In this document: positions 19,227 through 29,436 of the stretch, in pieces
Layout: each line of letters starts with the position of its first letter
Position numbering within the stretch: the stretch's first letter is position 1
NCBI GenBank assembly: GCA_002686085.1
Contig: NZAC01000049.1
Coordinates: 167,925-231,924, forward strand
DNA: 64,000 nt
Source: Roseibacillus sp.
Lineage (GTDB): Bacteria > Verrucomicrobiota > Verrucomicrobiia > Verrucomicrobiales > Akkermansiaceae
Direction: 5' to 3'
Made by a program: the position numbers and the translations under genes
Notes under the pieces: model-generated
Seen by the model: only the letters and a program-made list of their open reading frames with translations
Database searches by the model: none
What the model was told of the DNA's origin: nothing

Positions 19227-20048
19227 ATGAAACTTGGAATTATCAACAGCGCGTTCGACCAAGCAGGAGTCGATACGAAAACAGGACTAGAACATATTGC
19301 CCGGATCGGTTTCGACTCAGTGGATATTTTTACTGAAGCGATGACCATTGAACAGGAAGAGATCGATCTTATACAAAGGACATGCGACGATAATGATCTG
19401 CCCATCGTGTCCACCGTGGTCGTTTCAGCTGGACTGGTTGACTTTAATGATCCGGTTCGGGATTATCATGTGGAGAGGGCCAATCGATTCGTGGATCTCG
19501 GACAGACCTTCAATTCAAATAATCTTCTGCTGGTGCTTGGAGAGTATATCTGGCAACGGGAAGTGATTCCACCCGAAGCGCAGTGGGAGTGGGGTGTGGA
19601 AGGAGTGAGAAAAATCGGTGAGTATGCTGGCGAGCGAGGCATGGAGATTGCTCTTGAGCTTGAACCGTTCAGGCTCAGCCTTCTCAATAGCGTTCCCAAG
19701 ATGGCTCAGTTTATCGATGACTGTGGTCTGCCTAACGTGAAGGCCAATATTGATATCAGTCATCTCGTCCTGGCGGATACCCCTCCCGATGCTCTCGAGC
19801 TTCTCAAAGGAAAGGCAACTCATGTACATATCAGTGACTGTGACGGTAAGGTGCATGGAGACCTTCCTCCCGGGCGGGGAGTAGTCAAATTTGCTCCTTA
19901 CCTGCAAGCGATCAAGGACCTTGAGTTCGATGGAGCTGTTTCGCTGGAGCTGGAGTATTCACCAGATCCCGAAAAAATCGTTGAGTGGGTTGAGGAAGCT
20001 TACAACGCCACGGACAGTCTCATGGAGCAAGTTGGACTACGAGGATAG
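19227..20048 (+). CDS. Sugar phosphate isomerase/epimerase-like TIM barrel protein
   Basis: The protein has 273 residues and belongs to the AP endonuclease family 2 / xylose isomerase-like fold. Candidate metal ligands sit at the expected strand ends: E in ALELEPFRLS, D and H in ANIDISHLVL, H in THVHISDCDG, and E in VSLELEYS near the end. PPGRGVVKF is the family's usual glycine loop. It probably isomerises or epimerises a keto-sugar or sugar acid in the cytosol. It lies between a PhyH dioxygenase and a Gfo/Idh/MocA oxidoreductase on the same strand, a common company for such enzymes. Confidence 0.92.
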   Translation: MKLGIINSAFDQAGVDTKTGLEHIARIGFDSVDIFTEAMTIEQEEIDLIQRTCDDNDLPIVSTVVVSAGLVDFNDPVRDYHVERANRFVDLGQTFNSNNLLLVLGEYIWQREVIPPEAQWEWGVEGVRKIGEYAGERGMEIALELEPFRLSLLNSVPKMAQFIDDCGLPNVKANIDISHLVLADTPPDALELLKGKATHVHISDCDGKVHGDLPPGRGVVKFAPYLQAIKDLEFDGAVSLELEYSPDPEKIVEWVEEAYNATDSLMEQVGLRG

Positions 20049-20104
20049 CTCGTCTCGTGATAGGGTGAGCTGCTTGAAAGAATTTCTAATTGCCTCGAGT
20101 CGAC

Positions 20105-21229
20105 ATGTCCGAAGATGATGATTATGGATTGAGTCCAACCAAGGAGATCGTCGAGATCGATCCTCCAGAGGTTGATTACAGGCCCTCTACGCCGAGAAGC
20201 TATCGGCCGAAGATCGCGATGATTGGGACTGGTGGAATCAGCGAATTTCATCTGAAGGCCTATCGCAAGTGTGGTTATGAAGTTGTCGCTTTTGCGAGTC
20301 GGACCCGGAGTAAGGCCGAGGCCAAGCGTAATGAATTTTTCCCGGAGGCTGAGGTTTATGATGATTATCACGCTATTCTGGAGCGGGAGGATATAGAGGT
20401 GCTCGACATCACACCGCACCCAGCTGATCGATTGCCGATTGTGAAGGAAGCTCTCAAGGCAGGAAAGCATGTGCTCAGCCAGAAGCCCTTCGTGCTCGAC
20501 CTGTCCGAGGGTGAGGAATTAGTTCGGATCGCGGAGGAGAATGGGGTCAAGCTTGCCGTGAATCAGAATGGTCGTTGGGCCCCTCATTTCTCCTACCTGC
20601 GCAATGCTGTGGCCGGAGGCATCATCGGGCGGGTCACTTCGTTGGATTTTAACCTGCAGTGGGACCAGACCTGGATCAAGGGAACGTCCGAATTCGAAAG
20701 CATCCACCATCTCATCCTATTTGATTTTGCAGTACACTGGTTCGATATCACCAGTCAGATCATGGTTGGCCAGGAGCCAGCTCGGGTGCTGGCTTCAGCG
20801 GTGCGCTATGATGAACAGGTTTACCGTCCTCCTGCTCTGGCAGCCGCGATCGTAGAATATCCCGGGGCCCAGGTGCGTCTCTCCTTCAATGCTCATGCTA
20901 CTCTTGGGGAAGAAGATGTCACCACCGTAGTGGGGACAAAGGGAACGCTGCGTACGCGGGGACCGGGGCTCAACGAACAGCCTGAGGTGGAAGTCTACCT
21001 TGAGGAAGGGCAGTGCACAGTTCCCTTGAAGAGTTGCTGGTTCGATGCCGGTTTCGAGGGGACCATGGGTGAACTGCTGTGTGCCATCGAGGAAGATCGT
21101 GAGCCGAACAACTCTGCGAGGAGCAATCTCAAGTCACTGGAATTGTGCTTTGCGGCACTGTCTTCGGCCGATACGGGTCAACCGGTTGAGGTGGGTTCAG
21201 TGCGGACCGTTTCAAACGGGCCGTCCTAG
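20105..21229 (+). CDS. Gfo/Idh/MocA family oxidoreductase
   Basis: The protein has 374 residues from ATG 20105; a TTG at 20090 is a possible earlier start. After a 40-residue acidic leader comes the Rossmann motif KIAMIGTGGISEFHLKAY, with the G-x-G-x-x-S/G phosphate loop. TPHPADRLPIVKEALKAGKH leads into VLSQKPF, where the usual E-K-P is Q-K-P; the catalytic Lys is kept. Family members oxidise or reduce sugars or inositols with NAD(P). The leader is unusual for the family. The stop overlaps the convergent DUF6807 gene by four bases. Confidence 0.92.
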   Translation: MSEDDDYGLSPTKEIVEIDPPEVDYRPSTPRSYRPKIAMIGTGGISEFHLKAYRKCGYEVVAFASRTRSKAEAKRNEFFPEAEVYDDYHAILEREDIEVLDITPHPADRLPIVKEALKAGKHVLSQKPFVLDLSEGEELVRIAEENGVKLAVNQNGRWAPHFSYLRNAVAGGIIGRVTSLDFNLQWDQTWIKGTSEFESIHHLILFDFAVHWFDITSQIMVGQEPARVLASAVRYDEQVYRPPALAAAIVEYPGAQVRLSFNAHATLGEEDVTTVVGTKGTLRTRGPGLNEQPEVEVYLEEGQCTVPLKSCWFDAGFEGTMGELLCAIEEDREPNNSARSNLKSLELCFAALSSADTGQPVEVGSVRTVSNGPS

Positions 21230-22089
21230 TTTTGATCCTGAGCGGTGCCGAAATTCTTCCTCGTCTGCTCCACCAGTGGGGCGTTGAAATCGTTTCCCTC
21301 GTAGACGAGTAGTCGGTAGCGGTAGCTGAGGCTCTCTCCCATGGCGATCTTGATATCGCCACGTCTTGCAAGGGCTGGACCTACTCCAAACTGGCCGTCG
21401 ATACGCCAGAGGGTGGGGTAGCCGGGATTGTCTGGATGGTCGATCAAGACGATGTGGGCCATCTCCGTCATTCCCTCGATTTGCATGGCGAGGTCAACCC
21501 ATTTGGCTGATTTGCCTTCCCCCTGCTGGTTCTTGTGCCCCTCGCTGTTGAGGCAGGCAGCCTTGATGCCCCGTTTCCACGGCATACGCAGGAAGAGTCC
21601 CCCGTAGGAATACTTGCCAATAGTGACATCCTGCATGGCGGTGCCAGTCCACTTAAGGTCGAGAATGTAGTGGTCCTTGCCCGGGATGTAATTCCACTGC
21701 TGCCGGTCTCCCAGCATTGGGGTGCCTTTGCCATCAAGAAGCTGGGAATGAAATTCCATGAAATTATTACCCAGGCGATTTTTAATATGTTTCCAGTAGT
21801 CTCCCTTGTAGTTGTGGAAGAAGTCCCGCTTGTTGATCCGGGTTTGGCCCCAGTAAAGGCCGGTCTGGTGCTTGTGGTGACCAGGTGAAAACTGGGTGAG
21901 GACGTGTTTGCCGTCGGGCGAGCGAAGTGGGTGTATGTAGGGGCGAGTGTGATCCTTGCTGTCGCCTTGCTGTATAATGACTGGTCCATCCGAGGTATGG
22001 GGAATCCGCGCGGGTCCTTTGACTTGGACGGTTATTTCCGCCGTGCAGACGCAGGTGAGAAGGAACATCAGAAAAATTGTTTGAGTCAT
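21226..22089 (-). CDS. DUF6807 (PmoA-like) family secreted protein
   Basis: The protein has 287 residues with a short signal peptide (about 1-17). It matches the family often labelled PmoA family or DUF6807, which is unrelated to particulate methane monooxygenase in any proven way. Landmarks are RPYIHPLRSPDGK near 49, SPGHHKHQTGLYWG near 67, and GKYSYGGLFLRMPW near 167. The His-rich HHKHQTG block suggests a metal or active site. The gene follows the DUF1501 at 22097 by 7 bases and is the third gene of that operon. Such proteins often occur in glycan-degradation loci; no activity is known to me. Confidence 0.88.
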   Translation of the reverse strand: MTQTIFLMFLLTCVCTAEITVQVKGPARIPHTSDGPVIIQQGDSKDHTRPYIHPLRSPDGKHVLTQFSPGHHKHQTGLYWGQTRINKRDFFHNYKGDYWKHIKNRLGNNFMEFHSQLLDGKGTPMLGDRQQWNYIPGKDHYILDLKWTGTAMQDVTIGKYSYGGLFLRMPWKRGIKAACLNSEGHKNQQGEGKSAKWVDLAMQIEGMTEMAHIVLIDHPDNPGYPTLWRIDGQFGVGPALARRGDIKIAMGESLSYRYRLLVYEGNDFNAPLVEQTRKNFGTAQDQN

Positions 22090-22096
22090 GGTGGTA

Positions 22097-23527
22097 TCAG
22101 GTAAGGATTTCTTTCACGGGATGGGCCGGCTCTACGCCGGTGATTTTTTCATCGAGTCCCCGGTAGGGGAAGATGAGGCGGTTGTGGTCGATGCCTAATT
22201 GATGAAGGATGGTGGCATTGAGATCCCGGATATGAACCGGATCCTTTGCTACACTCCAGCAGTAGTCGTCGGTCTCTCCGTGAGTGATTCCTCCCTTGAT
22301 ACCACCTCCCGCCATCCAGATTGAGAAGGCCCGACCGTGGTGATCTCTGCCCGCCCCCGAGCTGTCCAGCTGGCCTTGTTGGTAGACGGTTCGACCAAAT
22401 TCTCCTCCCCAGATCACCAGTGTTTCGTCGAGCAGTCCTCGTTTCTCCAGATCAAGAATGAGTGCGGCAGAGGGCTGGTCGGTGTCTTGGCATTGACGGG
22501 GCAGCTGGGACTGCAGTGCGATGTGCTGGTCCCAGCCGCGGTGGAAGAGCTGCACACAGCGAACGCCACGTTCTACAAGACGGCGAGCCATGAGGCAGTT
22601 GGCAGCATAGGTGCCCGGTTTTCGGGACTCCGGACCATAGAGGTCGAAGGTGGAATCGGGCTCCTTGCTCAAGTCGGTGAGTTCCGGAACGCTGGCCTGC
22701 ATGCGGTAGGACATCTCGTAGGCCTGAATGCGGGCGAGGGTTTCCGGGTCACCAGTCTGCTGTGCGAATGCCTGGTTGAGCCTCGCAAGATCATCGAGTT
22801 GGCCACGTCGTTGAGAGCGCTTCACTCCCGGGGGGTTGTCCAGATAAAGGACAGGATCTGCACCGGCTCGCAGCAGAACTCCCTGATGTTCGGAGGGAAG
22901 AAATCCACTGCCCCACAGGCGGGAGTAAATTGGCTGTCCCGGGTTTTTTCCTGTGCCCTGGCTCAGCATGACCATGTAGGCCGGGAAATTCTCCGTTTCG
23001 CTACCCAGCCCGTAGCTGAGCCATGCACCGAGACTCGCCTTGCCTAGCTGCATTGTTCCAGTGTTGATGAAAGTAATGGCTGGATCGTGGTTGATCGCCT
23101 CCGTGTTCATCGATCGCACGACGCAGATTTTGTCAGCGATCTTCTGAGTCCACGGCAGGAGATCGGAGATCCAGGCGCCTGCTGGTCCGCATTGCCTGAT
23201 CGGGGCTACAGGTTTGGCGACAGGAAAATTCTTCATGCCGGCGGTCATGCCGGTGACACGTTGCTCACCTTTCACCTCAGGGGGCAGGTGCTTTCCGTGG
23301 TTTTTGATGAGGAAGGGGGATCCGTCAAAGAGGTCAATGTGAGAGGGACCGCCTGACTGGAACATGTAAATGACATGCTTGGCTTTCGGTGCCAGCTGGA
23401 AGGCAGGGTGGGGAGATGTGCTAGTGTCTCCCTTCGCCATCATGGCGGTTAGAGCTGCCGCCCCGAAACTGTTTCCCGCGGTGCCGAGAAAGGCGCGACG
23501 GTTCAGCATGGTGGGAAGGTCGGTCAT
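22097..23527 (-). CDS. DUF1501 protein, Tat-exported
   Basis: The protein has 476 residues. LNRRAFLGTAGNSFG is the Tat signal. Landmarks are [58 protein letters not shown] and GRDHHGRAF. Length, motifs and the [12 protein letters not shown] block closely match the DUF1501 at 4767, so the two are near paralogues, and so are their heme partners (CFLCHGPD and CFACHGPD). The gene begins 4 bases after the end of the heme protein at 23532, implying tight translational linkage. Confidence 0.93.
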   Translation of the reverse strand: MTDLPTMLNRRAFLGTAGNSFGAAALTAMMAKGDTSTSPHPAFQLAPKAKHVIYMFQSGGPSHIDLFDGSPFLIKNHGKHLPPEVKGEQRVTGMTAGMKNFPVAKPVAPIRQCGPAGAWISDLLPWTQKIADKICVVRSMNTEAINHDPAITFINTGTMQLGKASLGAWLSYGLGSETENFPAYMVMLSQGTGKNPGQPIYSRLWGSGFLPSEHQGVLLRAGADPVLYLDNPPGVKRSQRRGQLDDLARLNQAFAQQTGDPETLARIQAYEMSYRMQASVPELTDLSKEPDSTFDLYGPESRKPGTYAANCLMARRLVERGVRCVQLFHRGWDQHIALQSQLPRQCQDTDQPSAALILDLEKRGLLDETLVIWGGEFGRTVYQQGQLDSSGAGRDHHGRAFSIWMAGGGIKGGITHGETDDYCWSVAKDPVHIRDLNATILHQLGIDHNRLIFPYRGLDEKITGVEPAHPVKEILT

Positions 23528-23531
23528 GATA

Positions 23532-26500
23532 TCATCGCCTGGTTACGGATTCCGAAAGATTCAAAAGCAGGCCGCAGATGTTTGTCCAGGCAGCGTGTTC
23601 CGCTGCTGGAAGAGTGGGATCAGGAAGCGATTCTCCTACCGCAAGAAGGTTCTGTGCGCCCGATATATCGCTGTGATAGCGAGCTCTCTCGCGGGCGATA
23701 GCAATTTTAAGTACTTCCAGCTCTTCTTGATCTGGTAGTCGTGAGGTCACGTGTTCGAAAGCCCGCTGCAGCCGCTTCTGGTCGGAGCCCTCCTCGGAGA
23801 GAAGGTGCTGAGCGAGAACTCTTGAGGCCTCAACGTATTGAGGGTCATTCATGAGAATAAAGGCTTGGAGGGGTGTGTTGGTCACTCCGCGTTCAGTGAC
23901 ACAGGCCTCTCGGTTGGGTGCATCAAAAGCTGCCATTCCAGGCGGAGGCAGCGTTCGCTTCCAGTAAGTATAAATCGATCGCCGATAGAGGTTTTCCCCA
24001 TGGTCCTGAACGTAGGTCTGCGAGGTGGCAGGAGTTGATCCATAATGACTTATCTGCCTCCAGAGATCTCCGGGGTGATAGGGTTTTACGCTGGGGCCAC
24101 CGATTCGCCGGACAAGAAGTCCAGAGGTTGCGAGGGCGTGATCCCGGATCATCTCGGCTGACAGGCGGAAGCGGGGGCCCCTGGCAAGGAGTTCGTTCAA
24201 GGGATCCCGCTCGAGGAGCTCAGTGGTAGTGTTAGAGCTCTGCCGGTAGGTGCGAGAGGTAACAATTCTTCGGATCAGGTCTTTTACGTTCCACCCGGAA
24301 CTTTGAAATGTGAGTGCCAGCCAATCAAGAAGTTCCGGATGCGATGGCCATTCTCCCTGGGTCCCAAAGTCGGCACTGGTTTTTACAATCCCGCGCCCGA
24401 AGAGCATTTGCCAGAAACGGTTGACCGCGACCCGGCTGGTGAGTGGATGATCAGACCGCACCAGCCAGCGGGCCAGATCCAACCTGTTGAGATCGCGATC
24501 AGCTGGAACCTCAAGAGGGGGGAGGAATGCAGGAACGCCTGGTTTGACCGCCTGACGCTTGTCCGCGTAAAATCCCCGCTCGAGAACATGAGTCACCCGT
24601 GGTTTTTGAGAGGTATTCATCACCATAATCCGGTGATTCGCAGTCAGAGCCTCAAGTCGTTTTTTTAGATTGGAAACGTGGTGTCTTGCGGGAGATTTTG
24701 CGCTGCTGTGAGTATTGAAGTAATCACGGATGAATTCAATCTGGCCGCTCGTTCTGTCCTCTGGTGCAAGTGTGATAGCCTCCCTGAGGGATTCTGGTAG
24801 CATGGAGGTATCATCTGCGCCCTTGATCAAAGCGAGGCGGAACTTTTTCGGAGAGGCTCCCTCCCCGTAATTAAATACGAGCTCAGTGGTAAGGTAGGGT
24901 TGATTGGCGGTATCGACAGGCTCTTGGAAGGTGATGGTCAGGTGCTGCTGCTTATCGACATCGGAAAGAGCTGGGGCCCAACCGGTGCGGCGACTTGTGT
25001 CATGCACGAACTCGGGACGAAAGCCGGGTTTGAACGACGACGCAGTGACGCGCTCGTAGGGAGTTGCAGTATTGAGATCTATATTTTTGGCAGGAAAGGG
25101 ATTAAAGCATGGAGTGATAGTGCTCATTACGAATCCCCCGGGCATTGATTTGCCCCCGAAGCCAATCTTGCCATTGTTCGCAGGTTCGAACATCACCCGT
25201 AATCCAGTGACCACTCCTGCTCCCTCTGGAATCTTACAGCAAACGTTATAGGCCGAGAAGTCTCCCCCCGCAGCCTCAACAGATTCATCGTTCTTCACTT
25301 GAATCCGGTTCGGGTCTCCATTGGGAAGGGTGGCGGTCAGATGATCGAGGGGGATCAGCTGAAAGCCCCTGCCGATGTGCTCTAGTTCGTGCAACACACC
25401 TTCTTCCCACTTGGCCTGCGAGGTTGGATCCGGAGAAGCGAGTTCACGTTCTGCCCGTTCAAGTTCCTTTTTGACCGACGCTACTTCCAGTTCAGTAGCA
25501 AGGGGTGTTCTGGTCTGAATAAATGGGCGTGGATTCACTCCGCTGTCTCCGTCATGGCCACGGTCGTCAAGAGTATTGAAAAAGGCGAAGAGCTTGTAGT
25601 ATTCGACCTGCTTCAGGGGGTCGTATTTATGGTCGTGGCATTGACCACATCCTGTAGTGAGGCCCATGATGGACTCTCCAGTTGTTTTCACCCGGTCGAC
25701 CACGTAGTTGACCAGATTTTCTTCCCCAATAGTTCCGCCTTCGTGGGTGACGGAGTGATGCCGGTTGTAGGCCGTTGCGATGAGCTGACTGTTGGAGGGT
25801 TTTTCGAGAAGGTCGCCAGCCAATTGTTCGGTTAGAAACTGATCGTATGGCATGTTCTCGTTGAATGCCTTGATGACCCAGTCCCGCCAGAGCCACGCAT
25901 CGCGTCCACCGTCGATCGAGTAGCCGTTTGTATCAGCATAGCGGGAAGCATCCAGCCACGGCAGAGCGAGTTGCTCTCCAAAGTGTGGAGAGTTAAGCAG
26001 CCGTGTGACCAGGTTCTCATAGGCATCAGCTGTTCTGTCCGAGAGGAAATTCGCGATTTGTTGTTTCGAAGGAGGAAGCCCGGTCAGATCGAGATGAAGA
26101 CGCCGAGCGAGGGTGCGCCGGTCAGCTTCGGGGCTGAATGTTAAGCTCTCTTTGGTGAGGCGGGATGCGACGAATCGGTCGATGGGGTTTTCTTCCTTTC
26201 CTGCGGGAAGAGTCGGTAGCGTGGGAGTGACAAATGACCAGTGGCCCTCGTATCTGGCTCCTTGTCTTATCCACTCTTCGATAAGGGTTTTCTCGCCAGT
26301 GCTGAGCTCCTTATGGGAATCAGGTGGAGGCATGATCTCGTCAGGATCGTCGCTAACGAGACGTTCCCAGAGCAGGGATTCCTCAGGGTTTCCTGCTTGT
26401 ATCACAGGTTCCTTACTCGTCCCCCCTGTGAGCAAACCGTCTGCAGTGTCGAGGCGGAGCTTTGCCTTGCGCTCTTGCTCATCGGGTCCATGGCAGGCAA

Positions 26501-26612
26501 AGCAATTTCGCGCCAATATCGGTTGGATATCGCGATTGAAGCGGACTTCTGATGATTCGCCCTGACTTGTCAGGGTTAACAGCAGAAAGATGGGCAGGCG
26601 CTCCCAGTTCAT
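23532..26612 (-). CDS. PSCyt1-DUF1549-DUF1553 secreted cytochrome-like protein
   Basis: The protein has 1026 residues from ATG 26612, which has a good Shine-Dalgarno element (GGGAG, 7 bases upstream). An upstream in-frame ATG at 26636 has none. A signal peptide is followed by heme site C37-F-A-C40-H41, the M-P-P turn ([10 protein letters not shown]), and DUF1549 with a second CGQCH before DHKYDP. The central region (about 385-690) contains an unassigned beta-rich domain ([35 protein letters not shown]) where its near paralogue at 6229 has a LamG domain. DUF1553 follows to the end. The central domain may bind a polymer, but it does not have clear LamG motifs. Confidence 0.92.
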   Translation of the reverse strand: MNWERLPIFLLLTLTSQGESSEVRFNRDIQPILARNCFACHGPDEQERKAKLRLDTADGLLTGGTSKEPVIQAGNPEESLLWERLVSDDPDEIMPPPDSHKELSTGEKTLIEEWIRQGARYEGHWSFVTPTLPTLPAGKEENPIDRFVASRLTKESLTFSPEADRRTLARRLHLDLTGLPPSKQQIANFLSDRTADAYENLVTRLLNSPHFGEQLALPWLDASRYADTNGYSIDGGRDAWLWRDWVIKAFNENMPYDQFLTEQLAGDLLEKPSNSQLIATAYNRHHSVTHEGGTIGEENLVNYVVDRVKTTGESIMGLTTGCGQCHDHKYDPLKQVEYYKLFAFFNTLDDRGHDGDSGVNPRPFIQTRTPLATELEVASVKKELERAERELASPDPTSQAKWEEGVLHELEHIGRGFQLIPLDHLTATLPNGDPNRIQVKNDESVEAAGGDFSAYNVCCKIPEGAGVVTGLRVMFEPANNGKIGFGGKSMPGGFVMSTITPCFNPFPAKNIDLNTATPYERVTASSFKPGFRPEFVHDTSRRTGWAPALSDVDKQQHLTITFQEPVDTANQPYLTTELVFNYGEGASPKKFRLALIKGADDTSMLPESLREAITLAPEDRTSGQIEFIRDYFNTHSSAKSPARHHVSNLKKRLEALTANHRIMVMNTSQKPRVTHVLERGFYADKRQAVKPGVPAFLPPLEVPADRDLNRLDLARWLVRSDHPLTSRVAVNRFWQMLFGRGIVKTSADFGTQGEWPSHPELLDWLALTFQSSGWNVKDLIRRIVTSRTYRQSSNTTTELLERDPLNELLARGPRFRLSAEMIRDHALATSGLLVRRIGGPSVKPYHPGDLWRQISHYGSTPATSQTYVQDHGENLYRRSIYTYWKRTLPPPGMAAFDAPNREACVTERGVTNTPLQAFILMNDPQYVEASRVLAQHLLSEEGSDQKRLQRAFEHVTSRLPDQEELEVLKIAIARERARYHSDISGAQNLLAVGESLPDPTLPAAEHAAWTNICGLLLNLSESVTRR

Positions 26613-26751
26613 AAACTTTCTCCCGGATGCAAACATGAGAGGGCAGGGGTGACAAGCCGGGGACTTGAAGAGATTCTGTTCAAAAAGGAGTAACTAGTGG
26701 ACGGGGGGCGGCATCTTCGATTTCCGCTTGGCACCTTCTCGCCCTCCTGAA

Positions 26752-27741
26752 ATGCTGTGTTGGATGCACCTCAAGTGCAAATGCCCGCATTGCGGAACGA
26801 AAATTCGTTATCTGGTCGAACTCTCCAGTGGGTTTTCCCATTGTCCCCGGTGCAAGACGCAGTTCCAGTTGCCTGATGCGCCCCCGGGTATCCCGAGGAT
26901 GGCGGGTCGAAGCCCTTTGGAAGAGCGTTCGGGCAGGGCTCCAGTGAGGAGAGCTGGAGTTGGGCTAGGCCGGATGGGTGCTCTGAGCCTCGCCTTCACG
27001 GATCCGATGAATTCACAGCCCGCTGCGATGAAGTCGATGGGGAAAGAGACGATGTTGACTTGGGGTTTTCTGATGTGGATAGCATTTCCGATCGCGGGAT
27101 GGCTGGCGTTCTGGAGAGGAACGAATGTCCTCAGCGGGCATCTCTTTGGTAGTATTCTTGAGGTTACAGGAAGCTCGAGGCCCGACGCACGAGGAAGCAC
27201 AAAAGTCGCCGATCACATTGCTGTATCGGCAGAGCTCCTGGTTTTTGCGCTCCTTCTTCTTGGCGTCCTGATTACCCTTAACATCCTCCATGGCCGACGG
27301 GTAGCCGTTCGTGGGATCCTATTTACTACAGCTCTGGCACTCCTTCCATTTGTGGGGCTCTCGTTCTATTTCTCCCTTCTCTCCTTTGTAGATCTCAAGT
27401 CTCCTGAGGTAGATGAAGCACTTGGGCATCTCACAATGTTCCTCACGCTATTCTCGCTGAGCAGTTTTTTTCTCCTTCTCCTTTCCTCGATCACACGAGT
27501 GATAGGATTTTCACGGAAGGCGGGCTTCTGGCTGGTTCCCGGTAGCCTCATGGTAATTTTCGTGCTCTTCATATGGATCACCAAATTAACCAGTGAAATT
27601 AGTCAGAAGGGAGGCAAGAAGGGAGCTATGATACCATTGCCTATGGAGGTTACCGGGAACGGCTTCAGCCGCCCTCGGGCAACTGAATTCGTCAAAACTT
27701 GCCGAATCCGCCAGGGAACTAATCCGATCCGGCGATCCTGA
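26752..27741 (+). CDS. Zinc-ribbon multi-pass membrane protein
   Basis: The protein has 329 residues from ATG 26752; TTG 26728 and ATG 26764 are alternatives and none has a clear ribosome binding site. Near the N-terminus KCKCPHCGTKIRY and SHCPRCKTQF form a four-Cys zinc ribbon of the kind used as a metal or protein-binding knuckle. A polar Arg/Pro-rich linker follows, then five predicted membrane segments from about residue 100 to the end (for example FLMWIAFPIAGWLAFW and VIFVLFIWIT). The function is unknown. Proteins with a zinc knuckle plus hydrophobic segments are common in this superphylum. It is divergent from the heme protein at 23532. Confidence 0.8.
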   Translation: MLCWMHLKCKCPHCGTKIRYLVELSSGFSHCPRCKTQFQLPDAPPGIPRMAGRSPLEERSGRAPVRRAGVGLGRMGALSLAFTDPMNSQPAAMKSMGKETMLTWGFLMWIAFPIAGWLAFWRGTNVLSGHLFGSILEVTGSSRPDARGSTKVADHIAVSAELLVFALLLLGVLITLNILHGRRVAVRGILFTTALALLPFVGLSFYFSLLSFVDLKSPEVDEALGHLTMFLTLFSLSSFFLLLLSSITRVIGFSRKAGFWLVPGSLMVIFVLFIWITKLTSEISQKGGKKGAMIPLPMEVTGNGFSRPRATEFVKTCRIRQGTNPIRRS

Positions 27742-27833
27742 CCTCTTTTGTCTGCAGGTAGCTGAATTCGCAGTTTGACCGGAAGGCGCTTTTCCTGTGG
27801 CTTGGTAGAAACTCACTCAGCTCCATCATAATA

Positions 27834-29318
27834 ATGAACATTACTCGCTTTATCCCAGCCGCCGGACTTGCCTCTGCGGTGCTATTCCTAGGACTTTCCA
27901 AAGCCTCTGCTGAGGTGTCTGTTTCCAAGATTTTTGGAGATCACATGGTTCTCCAGCAGGAGGCGCCTATTCGAATCTGGGGTGCAGCGAATCCTGGTGA
28001 ACAGGTTATCGTGGGTGTTGCAGGAGGAGGGAACGCGCTCGTAAAAGCAGACGATACCGGACATTGGAAGGTTGAGCTGCCAGCGATGAAAGCTGATGGG
28101 AAAGCTCACACCATTACGGTGCAGGGTTCCAAGGAAGCCGACAAGGTCACCTTGAAAGATGTCCTGATCGGTGAGGTCTGGCTCTGCTCTGGTCAATCCA
28201 ACATGGAGTGGAGCGTTCGTCAGTCAATGAATGCTGACCGGGAAATTTCGGGAGCTAAGCATCCTCAGATCCGTCTCTTCAACGTTCCGGGGCACGTTCG
28301 CAATGCTGAACCAATGGATGATCCAAGAGGCCAGTGGCAAATCTGCTCGCCCCAGACGATTTCTGGATTCACCGCGGTGGGCTACAGCTTCGGAAGAGAA
28401 CTACAGAAGAGCCTTAAGGTTCCCATTGGGTTGGTGGGGACAAACTGGGGAGGAACCCGGATTGAGCCATGGACACCACCAGTTGGCTTCAAATCAGTTC
28501 CGAATTTGAAAGATTATGTGGAAAATCTGGATGCGATTGAGGCAGCCAAGAAAAGTGGAGGTAATCGCCCTCGTCCCAAGGGAGGCGCTGTTGAGATTTT
28601 CAATGGGATGGTCGCCCCCCTCGTTCCGCTCAGTGTGCGCGGAGCTATCTGGTATCAGGGGGAGTCAAATGCTGGAGATGGCCTTCGCTACGAATACCTG
28701 AAGGAAGCGCTTGTGAACGGCTGGCGTTCTGTTTTCAAGAACGACAAGCTTTCATTCTACTGGGTCCAGCTAGCCAATTTTCAGGGGCCGAATGGAAACC
28801 CCGCTGGTGGGGGATGGGGTCCCGTGAGGGAAGGTCAAAGAAGAGCCCTGAGAGTGCCGGGGACGGGAATGGCAGTCATTATTGATATTGGGGACGCGCG
28901 TGATATTCACCCCAGGAATAAACAGGATGTGGGTAAGCGCCTCGCGCTCTGGGCTCTGGCCAAGGATTATGGGAAAGAGATCGTATATTCAGGGCCTCTC
29001 TACAAGAGCATGAAGAAAGAGGGAGATTCCATCAGGATTAGTTTTGATCATGTGGGCTCCGGCCTGATCACGGGCCGCAAGGAAGGATTGAATCCAGTAA
29101 TGGAAGTCGGTGGAGGCCAGCTTGGGCATTTTGCCATCCAGGGAGCTGATGACCAGTGGCACTGGGCGAATGCAAAAATTGAAGGAGAGACGGTAGTTGT
29201 ATGGAAGGAAGGTCTGAAGGACCCAAAGCATGTCCGCTTCGGGTATGAGTCAAATCCAGCAACGATTAACCTCTACAATAAGGAGGGTCTTCCCGCGTCC
29301 CCCTTTACGACCGACTAG
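27834..29318 (+). CDS. Sialate O-acetylesterase family protein (SGNH fold)
   Basis: The protein has 494 residues. A signal peptide (about 1-26) and an N-terminal beta domain precede the catalytic domain. LCSGQSNMEWSV at 118-129 holds the nucleophile Ser (122), and IGDARDIHPRNK near residue 350 holds the Asp-x-x-His pair of the SGNH triad. The family removes O-acetyl groups from sialic acids or, in environmental bacteria, more often from plant and algal glycans. It should act in the periplasm or outside the cell. It stands alone on the plus strand; only the broken gamma-glutamyltransferase stub follows. Confidence 0.93.
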   Translation: MNITRFIPAAGLASAVLFLGLSKASAEVSVSKIFGDHMVLQQEAPIRIWGAANPGEQVIVGVAGGGNALVKADDTGHWKVELPAMKADGKAHTITVQGSKEADKVTLKDVLIGEVWLCSGQSNMEWSVRQSMNADREISGAKHPQIRLFNVPGHVRNAEPMDDPRGQWQICSPQTISGFTAVGYSFGRELQKSLKVPIGLVGTNWGGTRIEPWTPPVGFKSVPNLKDYVENLDAIEAAKKSGGNRPRPKGGAVEIFNGMVAPLVPLSVRGAIWYQGESNAGDGLRYEYLKEALVNGWRSVFKNDKLSFYWVQLANFQGPNGNPAGGGWGPVREGQRRALRVPGTGMAVIIDIGDARDIHPRNKQDVGKRLALWALAKDYGKEIVYSGPLYKSMKKEGDSIRISFDHVGSGLITGRKEGLNPVMEVGGGQLGHFAIQGADDQWHWANAKIEGETVVVWKEGLKDPKHVRFGYESNPATINLYNKEGLPASPFTTD

Positions 29319-29436
29319 AAAATCGGTCGCATGCTTGGCCACCGTGCTGAACCTGCTTATCAGTTTTCGCGTTCAAGGTCGCTGATATTCATCTGAGTTG
29401 GCGGTCGCCGCGGGAGTGAGGATCTATAGGTGTGCC

